Of a stretch of DNA of 64,000 nucleotides, positions 48,967 through 62,800 are shown piece by piece. The stretch is from positions 6,139,001 through 6,203,000 of the forward strand of contig NC_052671.1 in the NCBI RefSeq assembly GCF_016802725.1, given 5' to 3'. The position numbers were made by a program, and so were the translations under genes. Source of the DNA: Solenopsis invicta (taxonomy: Eukaryota; Arthropoda; Insecta; Hymenoptera; Formicidae). The notes under the pieces are model-generated. The model was not told the DNA's origin. It saw nothing but the letters and a program-made list of their open reading frames with translations, and made no database searches. The stretch's first letter is position 1, and each line of letters begins with the position of its first letter.

Positions 48967-51365
48967 GGCGACAAAGGGTAAACCTTCCACATCGCGTGTC
49001 GTCGAGGCGAACGCGCCGATCGAGCCCTGCGACGCGGATTTTTTTTCATCACACGCACCGACGATTTTCATCTCAAATCCGTCTTTTCATTTCGCGACTC
49101 ATCTCCCCTTTTCTTTGTCCCGTTTCCTTTTCGGGGCGCGCAGTGTCTCGCACTGTCGCAGTTTTTCTCGATCTCTCGCCCGTTTCCCGTGCACTCTCTG
49201 TCTCTCTCTCGTTGAGATATTCCCGCGCACTCGTTGGCTCGTAAGAAAAATAGATGAATCACGGATCCGAGAGGATGCCTCGTCGGGAACGCGCGGAGAC
49301 GCCTCGTGCGCGCGGCATCCTCTTACCTTGCCGCGCACGAAAATTATACGGCGCGTTTTTCAGCCTCCTCCATTATTTATAGAAGGGAAACGGTGTTATG
49401 TACACGTGCCCGCTGCGTATACACGCACCCGGGCTGAATTTTTAATAGCGGCTGCGCCCGTCTCTGTGATTTCCGGTACGCACGTTTATAATATGCGCGA
49501 TAGGATCGTTCGCGCGGAAGTAACATCTCGGCGCGAAGGTATTTCGGAATTACGGGGAAAAATATGCGGCGTTTATTCAGTCTTCCGCGGGCTGGGGGGG
49601 AAAGGGGGAAGAGGTGCTTCGAGGGAGATCGCGCGCCGTTTATTTTCAGGTAGAAGAAAATCAACGTCTTCTGTCACGTAAACCCCCGCTATTTATATCG
49701 AGTCCCGGGTTGCGTACGGCGTATACAAGCGTGTCGCGTAATTGCTTGAGATATGACCGTCTTGAATAAGATAAAGAGATATTGTACATTTTCGGGATAG
49801 GTACAACGCCGCTTCGCTCTTACAGGGTTTGATTCCATTTCCTAGTCGCTGCAAACGCCCCGCAGCTTCCACCTAACGCGAACGTTGTAAGGAACTCTTG
49901 ATACATTACCGGCGTAAATCCTCGTAATTCGAAAAAATACGTAAGAGATAATTATACGATGCTTTGTACTAATTAGAGAATCATAATGTTATTTTATTCT
50001 GGTACATGTGAAATTTTATTACGTCGTCGCGTGACGGACGATCGTTTCGGCCTCTCATTTGATATCACATCTCTTTATCCGCTTTTCCGAGCGCGCGTTA
50101 CAATTCGCAAATATACCCGCGGCGTAAAAATAGCGCAGGCACAGTCCGCGGTATCTCCATAATTAAATGGACAATGTAGCTAATAATATGACCAGGAACA
50201 GACAGTTATCGCACGCCATAAGTAATGCAAAAATCGGTGTAAGAGCAAGAAGCTATCCCATACGAGAGTGGATGGAGCGTGTGATATTGATTCAGCTACT
50301 ATGTAGAATATTTTAAAACACACACACGCGATACAGTTGTCTATTTTTACCATTCCGTACATAATGCATATATCTTTGTGTGCATAAGAATGTAACCGTG
50401 GCTTATAAAATTATTCTCCGACAGAATTGTCGAACGTACTATACTTTCCTTGATCAAACAATTTTTTGTTGAATGCTTCCACACCCATATCGATTAAGTG
50501 TATAAATAAAAAGACTCGAATTGAATCTAAATTATTATAGAATAAATTATTACAGCAGATATACGTAGTTTAAAATGGTCTCTTTAAGCAAATGCTGTCG
50601 TAGTTTTTAGCCCTCTGCGTGAGGAAAAATTCAAGTTGAAACAGCGTGATCGACGATCCAGTGAAATGCAAGTAGATTTAAGGTTTTCAGAAACGCAGGA
50701 AAATATTACTGTTTACATGATACACTTGTTCCCTCACGCGGATTTGTCCGCGTTTACGCGGACATGACAGTATCCCGCTCGTTTGTATTCCGATCCTGCG
50801 GCTATTAGAGATTTCTGCCTGTCGCCTCACTAGCCAGCTCTCTTCTCAAAGAGTTACACGTCGTTGAACACGTATTGGAACATTACGGCAGCGCACACAT
50901 GCACGCGCTCGCGCGCGTCGCGACATGACGTACGACCGACAACGGCCGGACTTCGCGGATTTCCGTTCGAAATAAATATGTATCTGTCCGACGCATCGTA
51001 ACATACGACATGACGAAGGTCTTGCGCTGGAAATATATTTTTCTCCGCCCGACGCCTGCATGCAGGAGAAGCGAGCCAAAAAAGAAAAGGAAAGTACTGA
51101 AGCGGCCTTGCACTAACTTATCACCATGCAAATCACATTAATAACTTTCCGTCGTGCTTCGGAGTCATAATATTTAGTTAACATCTAAGCGATTTCTCGA
51201 CGCTCTTGACGCAACGGAAATAAATAATTGAAAAGAGTGTTTTAATATTTAAAAATTAAATTTTATTATTGTGTTTCGCAAGAGAGCAAATTTAGATTTA
51301 TTTCTTTAATATCTAATAAACACGAATTTTTTATACGCACTAACAACAGAGTCTGACTCACATTA

Positions 51366-51391
51366 GCTCTCTCTCTCTCTTTCTCTCTCTT
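51366..51391. repeat. (CT)n microsatellite
   Basis: A CT run with one TT interruption. It is the complementary orientation to the GA tracts elsewhere in the window. Confidence 0.85.
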
Positions 51392-52956
51392 GATTTGTTA
51401 AATCTTGTGAGTCCTCTGAATTTTCTTTATTTAATTTCTTTAAGCATAAATTTGGAGCCTTCTAACGAGAAATTATGCTCCTGGTCTGCATGCTGCATAT
51501 ATGTTTTTTAATATAACGGCAACCAAACCAAATCATACAAATATGTACGAAAATACGTATACGAACTGGATATTAAAATAATTCACATCAAAGCATCGGG
51601 TAATATTTTCCCGTGAATTTATAATCATGAAGGTATATTATTTCTGAATATGATATTTTGCGTTGAATAACTTTTATCCGGAGTAACTGCAGCAACGAAC
51701 GGGTAGAAGCTATCGTCTGTGAAATAACTTCATTTTTACATTGGATTCGCGCCAATGGACGAAATGATTTACTTACTTCTCATTCCGGCAGCATTAGTCA
51801 GGAATCGTTAAATGGAATTCATAATCCTTACTGAGATAACGTATTATACATACACGGGGCATATACATGGCAATATGATTCAGTTCCGCGGCGACTTGAC
51901 ACTCTATCTCCACTCGTTACAATCATTACACAGAGACATCGTAATCTTTCCCGGAATATTAAACATACGGCGAATATGAATAAGCACTTTGCATACATAT
52001 ACACTCTAATCTGCAGAGTACGTTATCGCGATTAATTTTATTACGCGGAAATTGTATATCAGAAGTACACAAAATAACACGCATCTAATTTAAATGACGC
52101 GGATATTTGTAAATCGGTCGTTGCGCGCAGTAATGCGTCTTTTAATTAGTCATGAGCTATTGAGCGATCAATCATCAAACCTTCATTATGGAAGGAGAAA
52201 AAGAATTATTGTTCGTTTATTGTTCGTTCATTTTTAATGGCCATACTAAATCTTTTACGAAGCGCACATGTGAGCACAATGAAAATCCTCATTGGCGAAT
52301 TAGATCGGCCGGCAAACGAAACGCGGGTATCGCTGAAAGAGTGGCGAGTGTAAAACAAGCTACCTGAGTACTACTGAGGAGTGGGAACGCGCGTGAGAGG
52401 GTCGCTAAATTAAAACCCTCATCAAGGATTCAAACAAATTCCAACGCTATGTCGAACAGATTAGGGCCCCGCGTCGTGTCCAATTCGGGACTGCCGTTTT
52501 AAGCCGGCGGAAATCAAGCGGCTGAATTACCGGCTTGATTAATACTCTCGGCGGTTTTCGCCTAATTATCCTGGGAGTCCTGTAATTAATAGCAGTTGCA
52601 GAAGCGCTAGCCGAGCTAATTGTACTTTTATTTTCCGCACATGGCGGTTTTCGAATTGATAAATTCTTGTGGGGACGGAGATTAAAGAAGGGCACCACGG
52701 TAGAAATAAGACAAGCAATTAATACGGACCGAGGAGGCAATGAAAAGCGTTATACCGGCCGATTGGAAAACAATTATGGCGGTGATCGATACAAAAGTGT
52801 AGGAAAAAACGGAAAATTCATCTCCTCTCAGTAAGAGATTGATTGTAGCCCGCTTGCCCGGTCCGAGAACCGTAATAATTATCGCCATGCTCAATTACGT
52901 TGTTGCGTACCTGTCCGATCGTAAAATCCTTCATTTGTTTCGGCCTCGCAATCAGT

Positions 52957-52993
52957 GTTGCTGCTACTGCCGCTGCTGTTGCTGCCGCTGCTG
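52957..52993. repeat. (GCT/GCC)n trinucleotide tract
   Basis: Repeating CTGCTACTGC, CGCTGCTGTT and GCTGCCGCTG units. One frame gives Cys-rich low complexity and another gives Ala/Leu runs. I see no gene. Confidence 0.75.
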
Positions 52994-54266
52994 GTCGTTT
53001 CTCGTGCCTTCCTGTATCATCGCGCCAATAATTTTTCTTCCTTTGACCTACGAATCGCGTCGATCAAGATAAAAGATCCGCTTTTTTTAACGATGAATTT
53101 TCAAATGGAATTTAATCAACGTACAAATATTTGAAAATTAAAGCTGCAAAAATATTTTAGATATACTACTAGTTAACGTGGAAAGAAATTAAAAAACTTA
53201 TATTTGAAAAAGTCATTTTTGAAACAGTTTTCCGAGTGCTAATATATCTTATTTATTATGTAATGCAGCGTAGTAAATTACTTAACAATTTTACAACGTT
53301 GATCTGGACATCCGTCCGTCTGCGAAATTTTCTCAGAAACTGTTACATTTTTTTCAAATTTTGTTTTCATCGATAGAAATCAAAGGATTTTAGATCTGCC
53401 CAGGCAAACTATGAGTAAAATCAGTTCATTTTAAAGAGGTCAAAGAACAAGATCAATAAAATTATTTAACGAAATTTTTCCAATTACGGTTTTTCGCTGC
53501 TTACTTACATCTATTGCAAGGAGCTTACTATTTCATATTATCATTAATTTGCTACAATAAACAAAATGATATTATTAATATTATTTATTTTAAAATGTTA
53601 TTTTAAAATGTTTTAATTGTGATAATAATGAAAGCATAAATTATAAAAAAAAACTGTTATTACAAAGAATGCAGCGAGCGTGAGAGATAAAACAAAGAAT
53701 ATAATGCATCAAACGAAAGTTCCGTAACGAACAATTGAAAAATCGCTAAAACGCCGTAATCATTGCCGCAACGGTCAATTATATCCTCCGCACGCTATTC
53801 TGCGATGAACCGGCCGCGAAATTCCTGCATTCTCTACGATATTGGTTCCATTGTTCGACCGTATATATCACGGCCCGTGATTTTTTTCACCCATAAAAGG
53901 CAGAGCGTGATTACACGATTTCCATGTACGTAAAATTTCACATTTTCGCACCGCTTTGTTATAACAGAGACGCTCTCTTTGCGGCTGACCCGCTTAATTG
54001 TCTCGACAGGTTTCACCCGAATTTCCTTGTGGTTTCTCCCCGCCCTTTCCACCTTCGCAATCTCCACCGACGCGGCGTATAGAGTGTCGGCGTAATAAAT
54101 ACGTCTCTGAAACGCCACACTGTCTTCGGGTGTCACTTCCGCCTGGGAGAGCGCGGAAATTCAGCGAGGCGCGGCAGACGACGTAATTCTGCAACGTGCA
54201 ACACGTCCACATGCGTCAGTCTGTGAATCGTTTCTCGGTCGGATTGTTTTATGTATTTATCTCGTG

Positions 54267-54283
54267 CCCCCCCCCCTCCCCCG
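54267..54283. repeat. C-rich homopolymer tract
   Basis: A run of ten C, then a T, then five C. It lies in intron 2. Confidence 0.85.
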
Positions 54284-57200
54284 CCATCGCTACGGATAAC
54301 TTTCCGTACGAATAATTTTCGACGGATTTATTAATTACGCGTTTCAATCATTTTGTATGTTTTCCGCGTGTTTTCGTGGTTCAACGAGCGACTGGCATCG
54401 CGAATTTATTACTTTCATGCGGCAGCGACGGATAGGGAGGGGGCAGAATGATTTATTTGGCGAATTAATGAAAAGGCAACAAAAGCGATAACCGTCTTTG
54501 CAAAGGTGCACAATTTCGATATCGCATACCGCGGTAACGAAGTATTTATCGAACTTGTAATAACCACCTTCGTCAGGAAAAATAGCCTTCAGTCTTGAAA
54601 GAACAGAAGAGAGATCGATTCGTTTTATTACGGCTTGGGTTTCGTACGAAATACAACGACACAACGACGAAACGCGGTAAAAAAAGAAATAAAAAGCTGA
54701 GAGTAGGAGGACTAGTGGACGGAGTGGTCACGGAGAGTGCACGGAGCGTTATTATTCTTTGATCTGTACTCCTCCAGAAAATGGAGTTTCACGGGTGAAA
54801 TGCATAAATAGCATAGTCGTATTTCTTTGTGATCCTTCGTTCCGCGCCTTCGATCAGGTCTCCAAACACGTTTGCAGCGGCGGCGTCGGAGGACTCGGAG
54901 GATCGGCGGGTCCTATCGCGCGAGGGAAGACGAACGTGTAAAGGGGATCAAAGGCGCAGGAAAACTCGAGAAATTCATAAAGCGCTTCTTAAGCTGGCAC
55001 AGAAGAACATCAGTCAGTGACCTTCTTGCGCCAGCGAACGATCTCGGCTTGCCCTCGAGAGGATTCGTCGGGAGTTCGTTTGGTCGAACGCAGTCGATGG
55101 CTCCATACGGCCGGAGTTCAAAGCTCCCTCGGAACACCGACGGATATCATCCCCTTTTTGCGGGATATCCCTCGCAACTTTCAAACCCGCTGCTTTCGAG
55201 TGCCCCTCTTATCGACCTCCATTCAATCGGCCGATGGGCCGCCCACCCGCGCCTTCTTCTCGCGGATCTCCCTCATTCTCGCTCTTTGTCTTCGGCTAAA
55301 GACTAGAAGGGATTGAAATAATACGACTTGTCCGTAACCGCGATCGAAGCCGATAGAAATCTAAGAAGCTGAAAAATGTAGTTAAACGGTGCATTACGCT
55401 GCTGCACCTGGAGGAGAATAAATTTCTTGAAATACTTTTCCGACTGACAAATAATTCGAATCTTGCAATGAGTATATTATATGCTATAATAATATTTTTT
55501 AATGCAATATTAAACACAAGTTTGAAAATTATCAATTATCCACAATGTTTTTGAAAAGAGAAATATTTATCTTTATTTCTGTTTTAAAATCCATGAATAT
55601 TTGTTTCAAAAATCTTTATTTTTAATCACGTTGTATTATTTGCATGCTGTGTAATACTATTTATACACACATTCAAATATCATATTTAATAATTGAATAT
55701 TATGATTAATCGAATGAATCATCGATATTAGTATTACTAAAATTTTGCGATGTGTGTGTACACGCATATTTGTGAAAAATATATTGGATATCGTTGATCT
55801 TCCGGTTCTGAGCGATATGCTATTTGGTCACCTTATTAATGTTTTACAAAAAAAGACGGATTTGATGTTATAATTTATTAATAACACGAGCTTTCAGTAG
55901 ACCGGCACATGAAAAATAAATGCGGATGTCACTATCGATTTCCATATTAATATCTTTTTTGATAGAATAATATACCTCTATCTTCATCATTTACATATAT
56001 TTTAATATTTTTAACATAATTATCGCGAGGTGACATTCGTTGGTAGTGACAAAGGTGCGTGTCACTAATTACCTTGTTCTGTGTGTAAAATGCTTAAATA
56101 TGCTAAATATATTTCATTTCTTTTTATCCAGGGATTTTCTCGCCAATTTGCGAATCTGCACATCTTTTAATAATAAAATCTGGGCTCTTGAATTATAAAT
56201 ATGCTTACAACGAAGAATTTTCCACTAATTAAATTTTCTAGAACTTCTTTTTAACGACAGATTTTCTCCTCTTTAGTTCGAATAAATCTTTCTTCAACAA
56301 AAATATCAAAAGTTCAATAACTCTTGAGTTATAAGCAATTTACAGTGAGATTTCCCTCTAATTAAATTCCCCTCTTTCCCACCCCAAACTTCTTTAATTT
56401 ATTTTGTCAACAGAAATTCGAGTGCACGTGGTATATTCAATATTAAAAAGTTTGAAGCGATCAATTACGAGACGCTGTTCATTTGACATTTAAAGATTCG
56501 ATTGAAATATTCGATAAATTGATTGAAAAGTTACATTTTTTTTTTTAAGGCAAATCAGCAAAAGTCGTTGAAGAAATTTGATTTTTTGCCGTTAAATCAA
56601 AGAAAAAAAAAAAATTGCGAGCCAGAAATATCGAAGCGCGCAAATATCGGCGCGATAACGAACAAAAAAAAAAGATCGACATTGCCTGCACGAGGTGGAG
56701 AGGTTTACGACTGTCCATCAAGATTCCAAATTGCTTGCAGCGCACGCGGGCGCGAGCATTCTCCCAACTTTCCAGTGAAAACTCAACTTTTGCAGAAATA
56801 CGTAATTTCGCCCTCCGGCAACGCGTAGAAACGGTTGTTGATGAGCGCCACGCTCGGCAGCCTGTCGGTGCTCTCGCCGCTCTTCTTCCACGCTGGATGT
56901 ATATGTCGTGCCCGATGAAACGAGTCGCGCCAAGTTACCAGCATCCGCGAGGATTCAACTGCGATATCGCCGTTTCCTCAAACTGCAGTTTCACGGAGAA
57001 TATTGCAAAGCGGCGCGCGAGAACCGGCTATGAAATTAACTTCTGCCACTCGTCCACGCCTCGCAGATAAATCGCGCGAAACTGGATAAACCTCGCGAAG
57101 ACGGGTACCGCGCGGATACAATTGGGAAATCGCTGATTCACTCGGCGATCTATTCTCCTCGCTTCTCTCTTTGGTGGGGGTCGCATTAAGCTCGAGATCG

Positions 57201-60200
57201 AATTTCAACTACGCACGAGAACAAATCAAATATCGTTCGCCGGTATATAAATGTCTCTAGAATGGATTTGAATTATACATGAAAAAGAAGATGAAATATT
57301 CGCTTACTTATCTCCAGTGTAATATCTATAATGCATTATCTTTATCTCTTTTGGAGCATTTTTATTTTTATTTTTTTATTTCTAATAAGTACAAAACAGT
57401 CAAAAGAAATTGTCTCATTAGAAATTATTGTATAGAAATTATCGAATCTGCGCATTAAATAATCTCCGACGGCTACATAAGCGTGTGATTCGATATCGCT
57501 TTAGCGTCTCCTTTCTCTTAGATTCAATCAACGAAAGTTAGAAATAGCTGCAAGCTGTTTTCTTTGCTTGCTGCAGCTGTTTCGAAAATCTCATAAAGCA
57601 TGACCGAGTTAAGGAATTAAATTGTGCAACTGGCGAAAAGTGGCGAATTGTCGAAAGAACTTTTCAAAATCCAATAAGTGCAAGGAAAGATTGAAACATC
57701 TTAAACATTGTGAGCGAAACAAGTGATCGTTGTGTTACTGCTACTTAAATTTATGTACGTTTGACGGTTACAATTATTAATCACAGTCGCAAAGTTCCTA
57801 CCGTCTCGTTTTCGGATCACTTGTTGTAAATTAATAATGTATGATGAAGCTGTTAATATTCATTTAAGATTAGAATTACATTTTAAAAGCAATTTTTTAA
57901 AATTACTTTCTCACGAAATCGACCATTTATCGTTCCCAGTTTCGTCTATTATTTAGAGAAGTTCGCATCCAGAGTTGGATCAAGAAGATTCTTTCCCTCG
58001 GCTAAGTTGGAGATCCCCCTTGAACCTCCGAGCACCCTTCTTTCTACCGTAAGACTTCTATTCAATTCCGAATGAATTCCGGCCCTCTTACATGCTTTCT
58101 ATTTAGCGCTCCGCCTCTCCCCGCGAAAAGGGTCGAACATAGACAAAACAGCATAATAAAGTCTACGTACGATCGCATTTTACGAAGGGGATAGCCACCA
58201 TTCTATTCTCTTCTCTCGACACAAAGCTACGTACGGACGTAATTATCCACCAGACGTGTATTACCGCTATTCACATGTGTATTTTCTTCCTCTGGGTCTT
58301 CTAAGCTTCTGAAACACGATGAAAAAACATACGTGAAATGTTTTTAAAAAATTGTTCAGCCATTTAGAAAGCCGCAAAAAAATTTATGATGAAAACAGCA
58401 TATGATTTAAATTTATTTCACACCGCCAAGAGTACTTTAACAATGAATTGTCCACGTTATAAAATCGATGTAACAATTTTCTCGCATTTATACATACTCG
58501 CAAAGTTTCTAAAAGAGGCTCACACGGGTACTGTTACTAAAACTGAAATATTAATGAAGCCTCCTCTCGATTCAACTATAATTATCTGCATAATAAAATA
58601 TTCAGACATAAAAAGTATCTGTGATAATTTTAAAAAATTATTATAATATTATGTTATATTATAAAAAAATGTAAAGGCTATTATACTTATAAATATGTAT
58701 AACATTTAAGAAAAATTAAAAATACAAACGGACTACTTAATAAAAATTTTGAGAAGATCAAAGTTATTGTATCATAAAAAAAGTATAATATATGATTATA
58801 AAGTAATTTATAAAAATTGGAAATTTGGTATTTCCTATTACATCCCAAGCTCTTTGTCAGAGAGAAAAATATAAATATTTTATAAATCAATACATGTAGC
58901 ACGACCCACTTTGGACCTTTCTCGCAAGTTAGATTCCAAGATGAACCGAATCATCTTGCGATGAAGAGTCGTCACATCTTTTGTACTCTTAGAATATTCT
59001 CCTGAAAGGGGCTAGTTCTCTCTACACTGATACAAATATCCGTTACACACTCAGCTCCGTGTGGTTTTCTGCCGCAATTGGCACTCTTGTCCGTAACTTT
59101 GTTTCCCAATTTCGTTGCCGCGTCGCCTACCAACTGCGCATATACGAACTTACCGGACCGTGTACGAAATTTCGCGAAACTTGTCCCGGCAAACGGGGTT
59201 TCCCTCACGACTAACCAGGGAAGAAGCCTGTACCGATGCGATCAACGATGCGCTAGCGGGATCGCCGCTTTTCTCCCGCAGTGATATGATTTATTCAGAA
59301 GGTGGGAGACGTACACTTGGTAGCTCTCAAAGCGCAACCTGCGACCAAGTACACGCTCTCGAATCGCCAGTCTCACCGCCACTGTCGGCGTATTCTAATC
59401 AAAGACGTATTCTGGCATGCTCCGATATAATCTAATCTAATCTCGACCCAGGCACGGAATGAGAGAACGATAGACCTTTCGTCGAGACTTGGTGGCGCGA
59501 CTCATGAATTAACGAGTAAGCGATGTCTCGGATTAAATGGCGATTCGTTATAGCGTAATTGATGGAGCTATTTAGAGAGGGACGTTATTCAAAGGGGATT
59601 TTAATGCTCCGAAACGTAACAGAACTATTTACGACATAGACTATCAAAATTAATATAAAAAGAAAACAAATTTAGATAACGCATTTTAGATCATTTCTAT
59701 TGGCTGTTTGCATTCACTAAAAATAAAAAAAAACGAGAGCGATTCAAAGGAGGTAACGATAATGCGTTTTAGACATTATATTGTAGAGGTGAGTAATGAA
59801 AATATTTCATCTTCTTTTTAGTTTAAAGCGTGCAGGACGTTTGATCTTCGGCTTTAATAAAATCAAAACGCTACGTGACATACGTGAGTTATTTCTAAAT
59901 TATTCGGGGTATTCTCGAGAAGTGGACAGTCTGCGCGGTAAATATCTATACGACTGTTACAAACACGACTAAGATGTCGCATACGAAATAACGGTGACAG
60001 ACGAGGTGAACATCTCGCGGGATCCCGAAATTTTCCTTCATGAATAATTCTCGACGTTCCCCTGTGCATTCGTTTTCCTGAGCGGAATGCGTTTCAGAAA
60101 TCTAGAAGCACTGGTCAAACCACGATCCATAAATGTTAGTCAAAGACATAAAAAGTCGAATCGCGTCAATCATTCGTCTCAATTTCTCCTCCTCCTCCCT

Positions 60201-61956
60201 CTATCTCTTTCCATCCCCTCTTTTTCTCTCTCTCTCTTTTTATCTTTCTTCGACTTATCTTTCATCAAAATTCGTTGTACGTACACGTATCCCTTGAAGG
60301 TGTAAATGGGCTATAAAAAGGTTTATACATCCTAATGCCCACAGGCATCCAACAGAAGCAATGTTTGCGTTACTTGGAAGAAAAGAATAAGAATGAAGAT
60401 GTCTCAAGGGAAGAATCGATTGTTTGGAATTTGAAATAGCCAACAATGCATTTGACATAATTTGTGATTATACGATTATATATTTCCTTATACTTAATAA
60501 TATATGTGTGAATAATTTTTAATTAATAAATCAGGATTATCTTTTTCTATTATGTCTTTGAGATAAAAATCTACTACTTATACAAAATGTACATGTTGCT
60601 TCATATTCGTATTGAAGTGATTTCAAACTCTTCGTGTAACATATAGAATACACGTTGTGTGACGGGTAATGGATCGAAAGACAAAGGAAAGGAATTGTAA
60701 TCTCCCCATCGCAACGTCTTTTCCATTCGTATTCTTGCAGTTTGCCAAAGAAAGTGCCCCGCGACATCAATACTTTCATCGATACTTACCTAATGGCACT
60801 TACACAATCATCGAATCTTCGGGGAGCGATCCTTCCGCGGCGCGGCGACGAGAAACTACTTCGTCATTAATTTCAAGAGTATCCTCGATCGATATCGGTC
60901 TTGCCTCCCGGATACCTGTCTCGGAAAGTTTTCAAACCTAATCGAACCCAACTCTCCCGATCTATTTTACAATCGTGGGAATAAAATCGTGAGATGGATA
61001 TGGCATCGAGATGTTCGTCTGCGATGGCCCGTCTGCGGTCGAACGAGTATAACCCTTTTACGGAAAGGGCTTTTAAAATCTCGTACTCGCGGCAGAGAAA
61101 CGAAAATTAAATATCCGCTAAAAAGCGGACGGGATTTCACAGGAGTGCGGTAGCGATCAGTTTGTCAGGAGGAAACGTGGGGGCCAGGGAAAAAGAAGAT
61201 AGGAGAGATGGGAGAGAAGAGTGGACGACTGTCACACGGGGACGGCACTCGTATTCAGCCGTTCGCCCGAGTTCACTTTTTTCCATGTGCTCGCAACAGA
61301 ATGCAAATCGAATAGGAGAGGGAATTTAAAGTCCGCACGGTCCTGTTGACGAACCTGCAAATTAGTGCGCGAGCGTCGGCGACACCGACGCCAGCGTCAG
61401 CGCCGCGCGGCGTTAATGAGATTCCACCTAGATGAAAGGGCCGTGGACGAACGTGGAATTAATGGAATTGTCGAGTCTACAGTACGAGGCTTCATCGATC
61501 CCTTTCCCGTGGCGCCGGAAACGACTAGCCAACTGATGTCCTATCGGAACGTATCGATAGACAACTGTAACGTCGGCGTGGCTTTCCTTCATTATATTCC
61601 GCTGGACAATCCATCGATTAACGACCATCGTTCGTGTGCGCGAGACTGTTTCCCGAAACGATCGGTCGCAAACGTGATTTGCATAGTCCCCGATAAGAGG
61701 AGCCGATATCGCCAAGCCGCGATAATGTAGCTCGGGTCAGAAAGTTCAAGGACCTTGCTCGATTGACGGCGAATCGATTAATAGATCCGGTAAATAGAAA
61801 TTGAACAATTCTCCAATTTAATTACTATCTATAAATTCGACATGTGTCTTTTAAATTACTCGTTTTATTTTTTTTTTTTATTTTGTGCTTTTATTTTTAA
61901 GATTTTATCGGTCTATTTAAAATAATAATAATGTATTTGGTTGTAACATAAGTTTT

Positions 61957-61974
61957 ACACACACACACACACAC
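61957..61974. repeat. (CA)n microsatellite
   Basis: About nine CA units directly abut the left end of the MITE at 61972. Confidence 0.85.
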
Positions 61975-62183
61975 TGAGAAAAAAAAGTTACTAAATATTT
62001 ATTTGTATACTTGCAATAAAATATTTACTTAATTACTTACATAAATATTTATTGAATAAAAGAAATGATAATTAACTTACATTAGTGATTTTTATACAAA
62101 TACCTATTTACATTTAGTAAATATTTTACTGCAAGTGTTTAAACAAATGTTCATTAAAATTTAGTAATTTTTTTCTCTCGGCA
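61972..62183. mobile_element. 212-bp MITE-like element, full copy of a two-member family
   Basis: The ends are inverted copies of about 60 bp. The left end reads CTGAGAAAAAAAAGTTACTA and continues to CTTGCAATAAAATATTTA. The right end reads TAAATATTTTACTGCAAG and continues to ATTTAGTAATTTTTTTCTCT. The interior (CATAAATATTTATTGAATAA, then TTACATTAGTGATT) is shared with the copy near 20.8 kb. No coding frame is present. A (CA)n tract abuts the left end. Confidence 0.75.
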
Positions 62184-62339
62184 CGTAAATAATTATACGC
62201 ATTAAAGTAATAATGTGAAATAAATAATTTTTATTTTTTAAATATTTTATATTCTACATTCGAAAGTGTAGTATATAACAAACATTACATATGTACACAT
62301 GTTTAATGCTTGTCTCTCTAGAAACGTTTCTAATACATT

Positions 62340-62800
62340 TAAAAGGGACCAAGTAAAGTGCATATTTGCCACTGCATTCTGTTTCTGTTTAATTAAAAGA
62401 AGACTGCTGAAGAAAAGACTCGTTTGTAGGACTTATAGTGAGAATGCTGTATCCGATACGCGTGAGGAGTGGTTTAAATGGTTTAGAAGTGGTGATTTCG
62501 ACGCGGATTACAGACTCCATGTTGCTAAGGAAACGAAGAAAGCCCCGTTGGAATGGGAAGTCCTTCCTTTCGCATCCAGCGTACTCACCAGGACATTGCC
62601 CGTTCTGATTACTGTCTATTCAGATCTATGCAACACAGATTGTCTAGTGAGCGCTTCACGAAAGATGCGGATGTCCGAAAATGGATCGATGAATGGATTG
62701 CTTTTAAAGAGGATAGTTTCTTCAGACACGATATTTATGAAAGGTGGCAAAATGTAATTTTGATTAAGGCACATTATCTTGTTCATTTTGTTTAATTACA
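62340..62800 (+). mobile_element. mariner-family element, internally deleted and frameshifted
   Basis: The relic keeps the two ends of a mariner transposase. The N-terminal part is seen as KKTAEEKTRL in one frame and then YSENAVSDTREEWFKWFRSG in another, matching the helix-turn-helix region of mariner transposases. Directly after DFDAD the sequence jumps to RLHVAKETKKAPLEWEVLP, which belongs near the second catalytic Asp. The intervening region of about 150 codons, with the TGDEKW and HDNARPH catalytic motifs, is therefore deleted. After WEVLP the frame shifts, and the C-terminal end continues as ARSDYCLFRSMQHRLSSERF then WIDEWIAFKEDSFFRHDIYERWQ. The element cannot make a working transposase. 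Terminal inverted repeats were not identified, so the ends are approximate. Confidence 0.85.

Noticed and set aside
48965..49681. 238-codon plus-strand open frame, the longest in the window
   Set aside because: It starts at the edge of a GA repeat in CpG-rich DNA, is Ser/Arg-rich without domains, overlaps open frames on the other strand, and lies within the sfl intron. Chance is the simplest reading.
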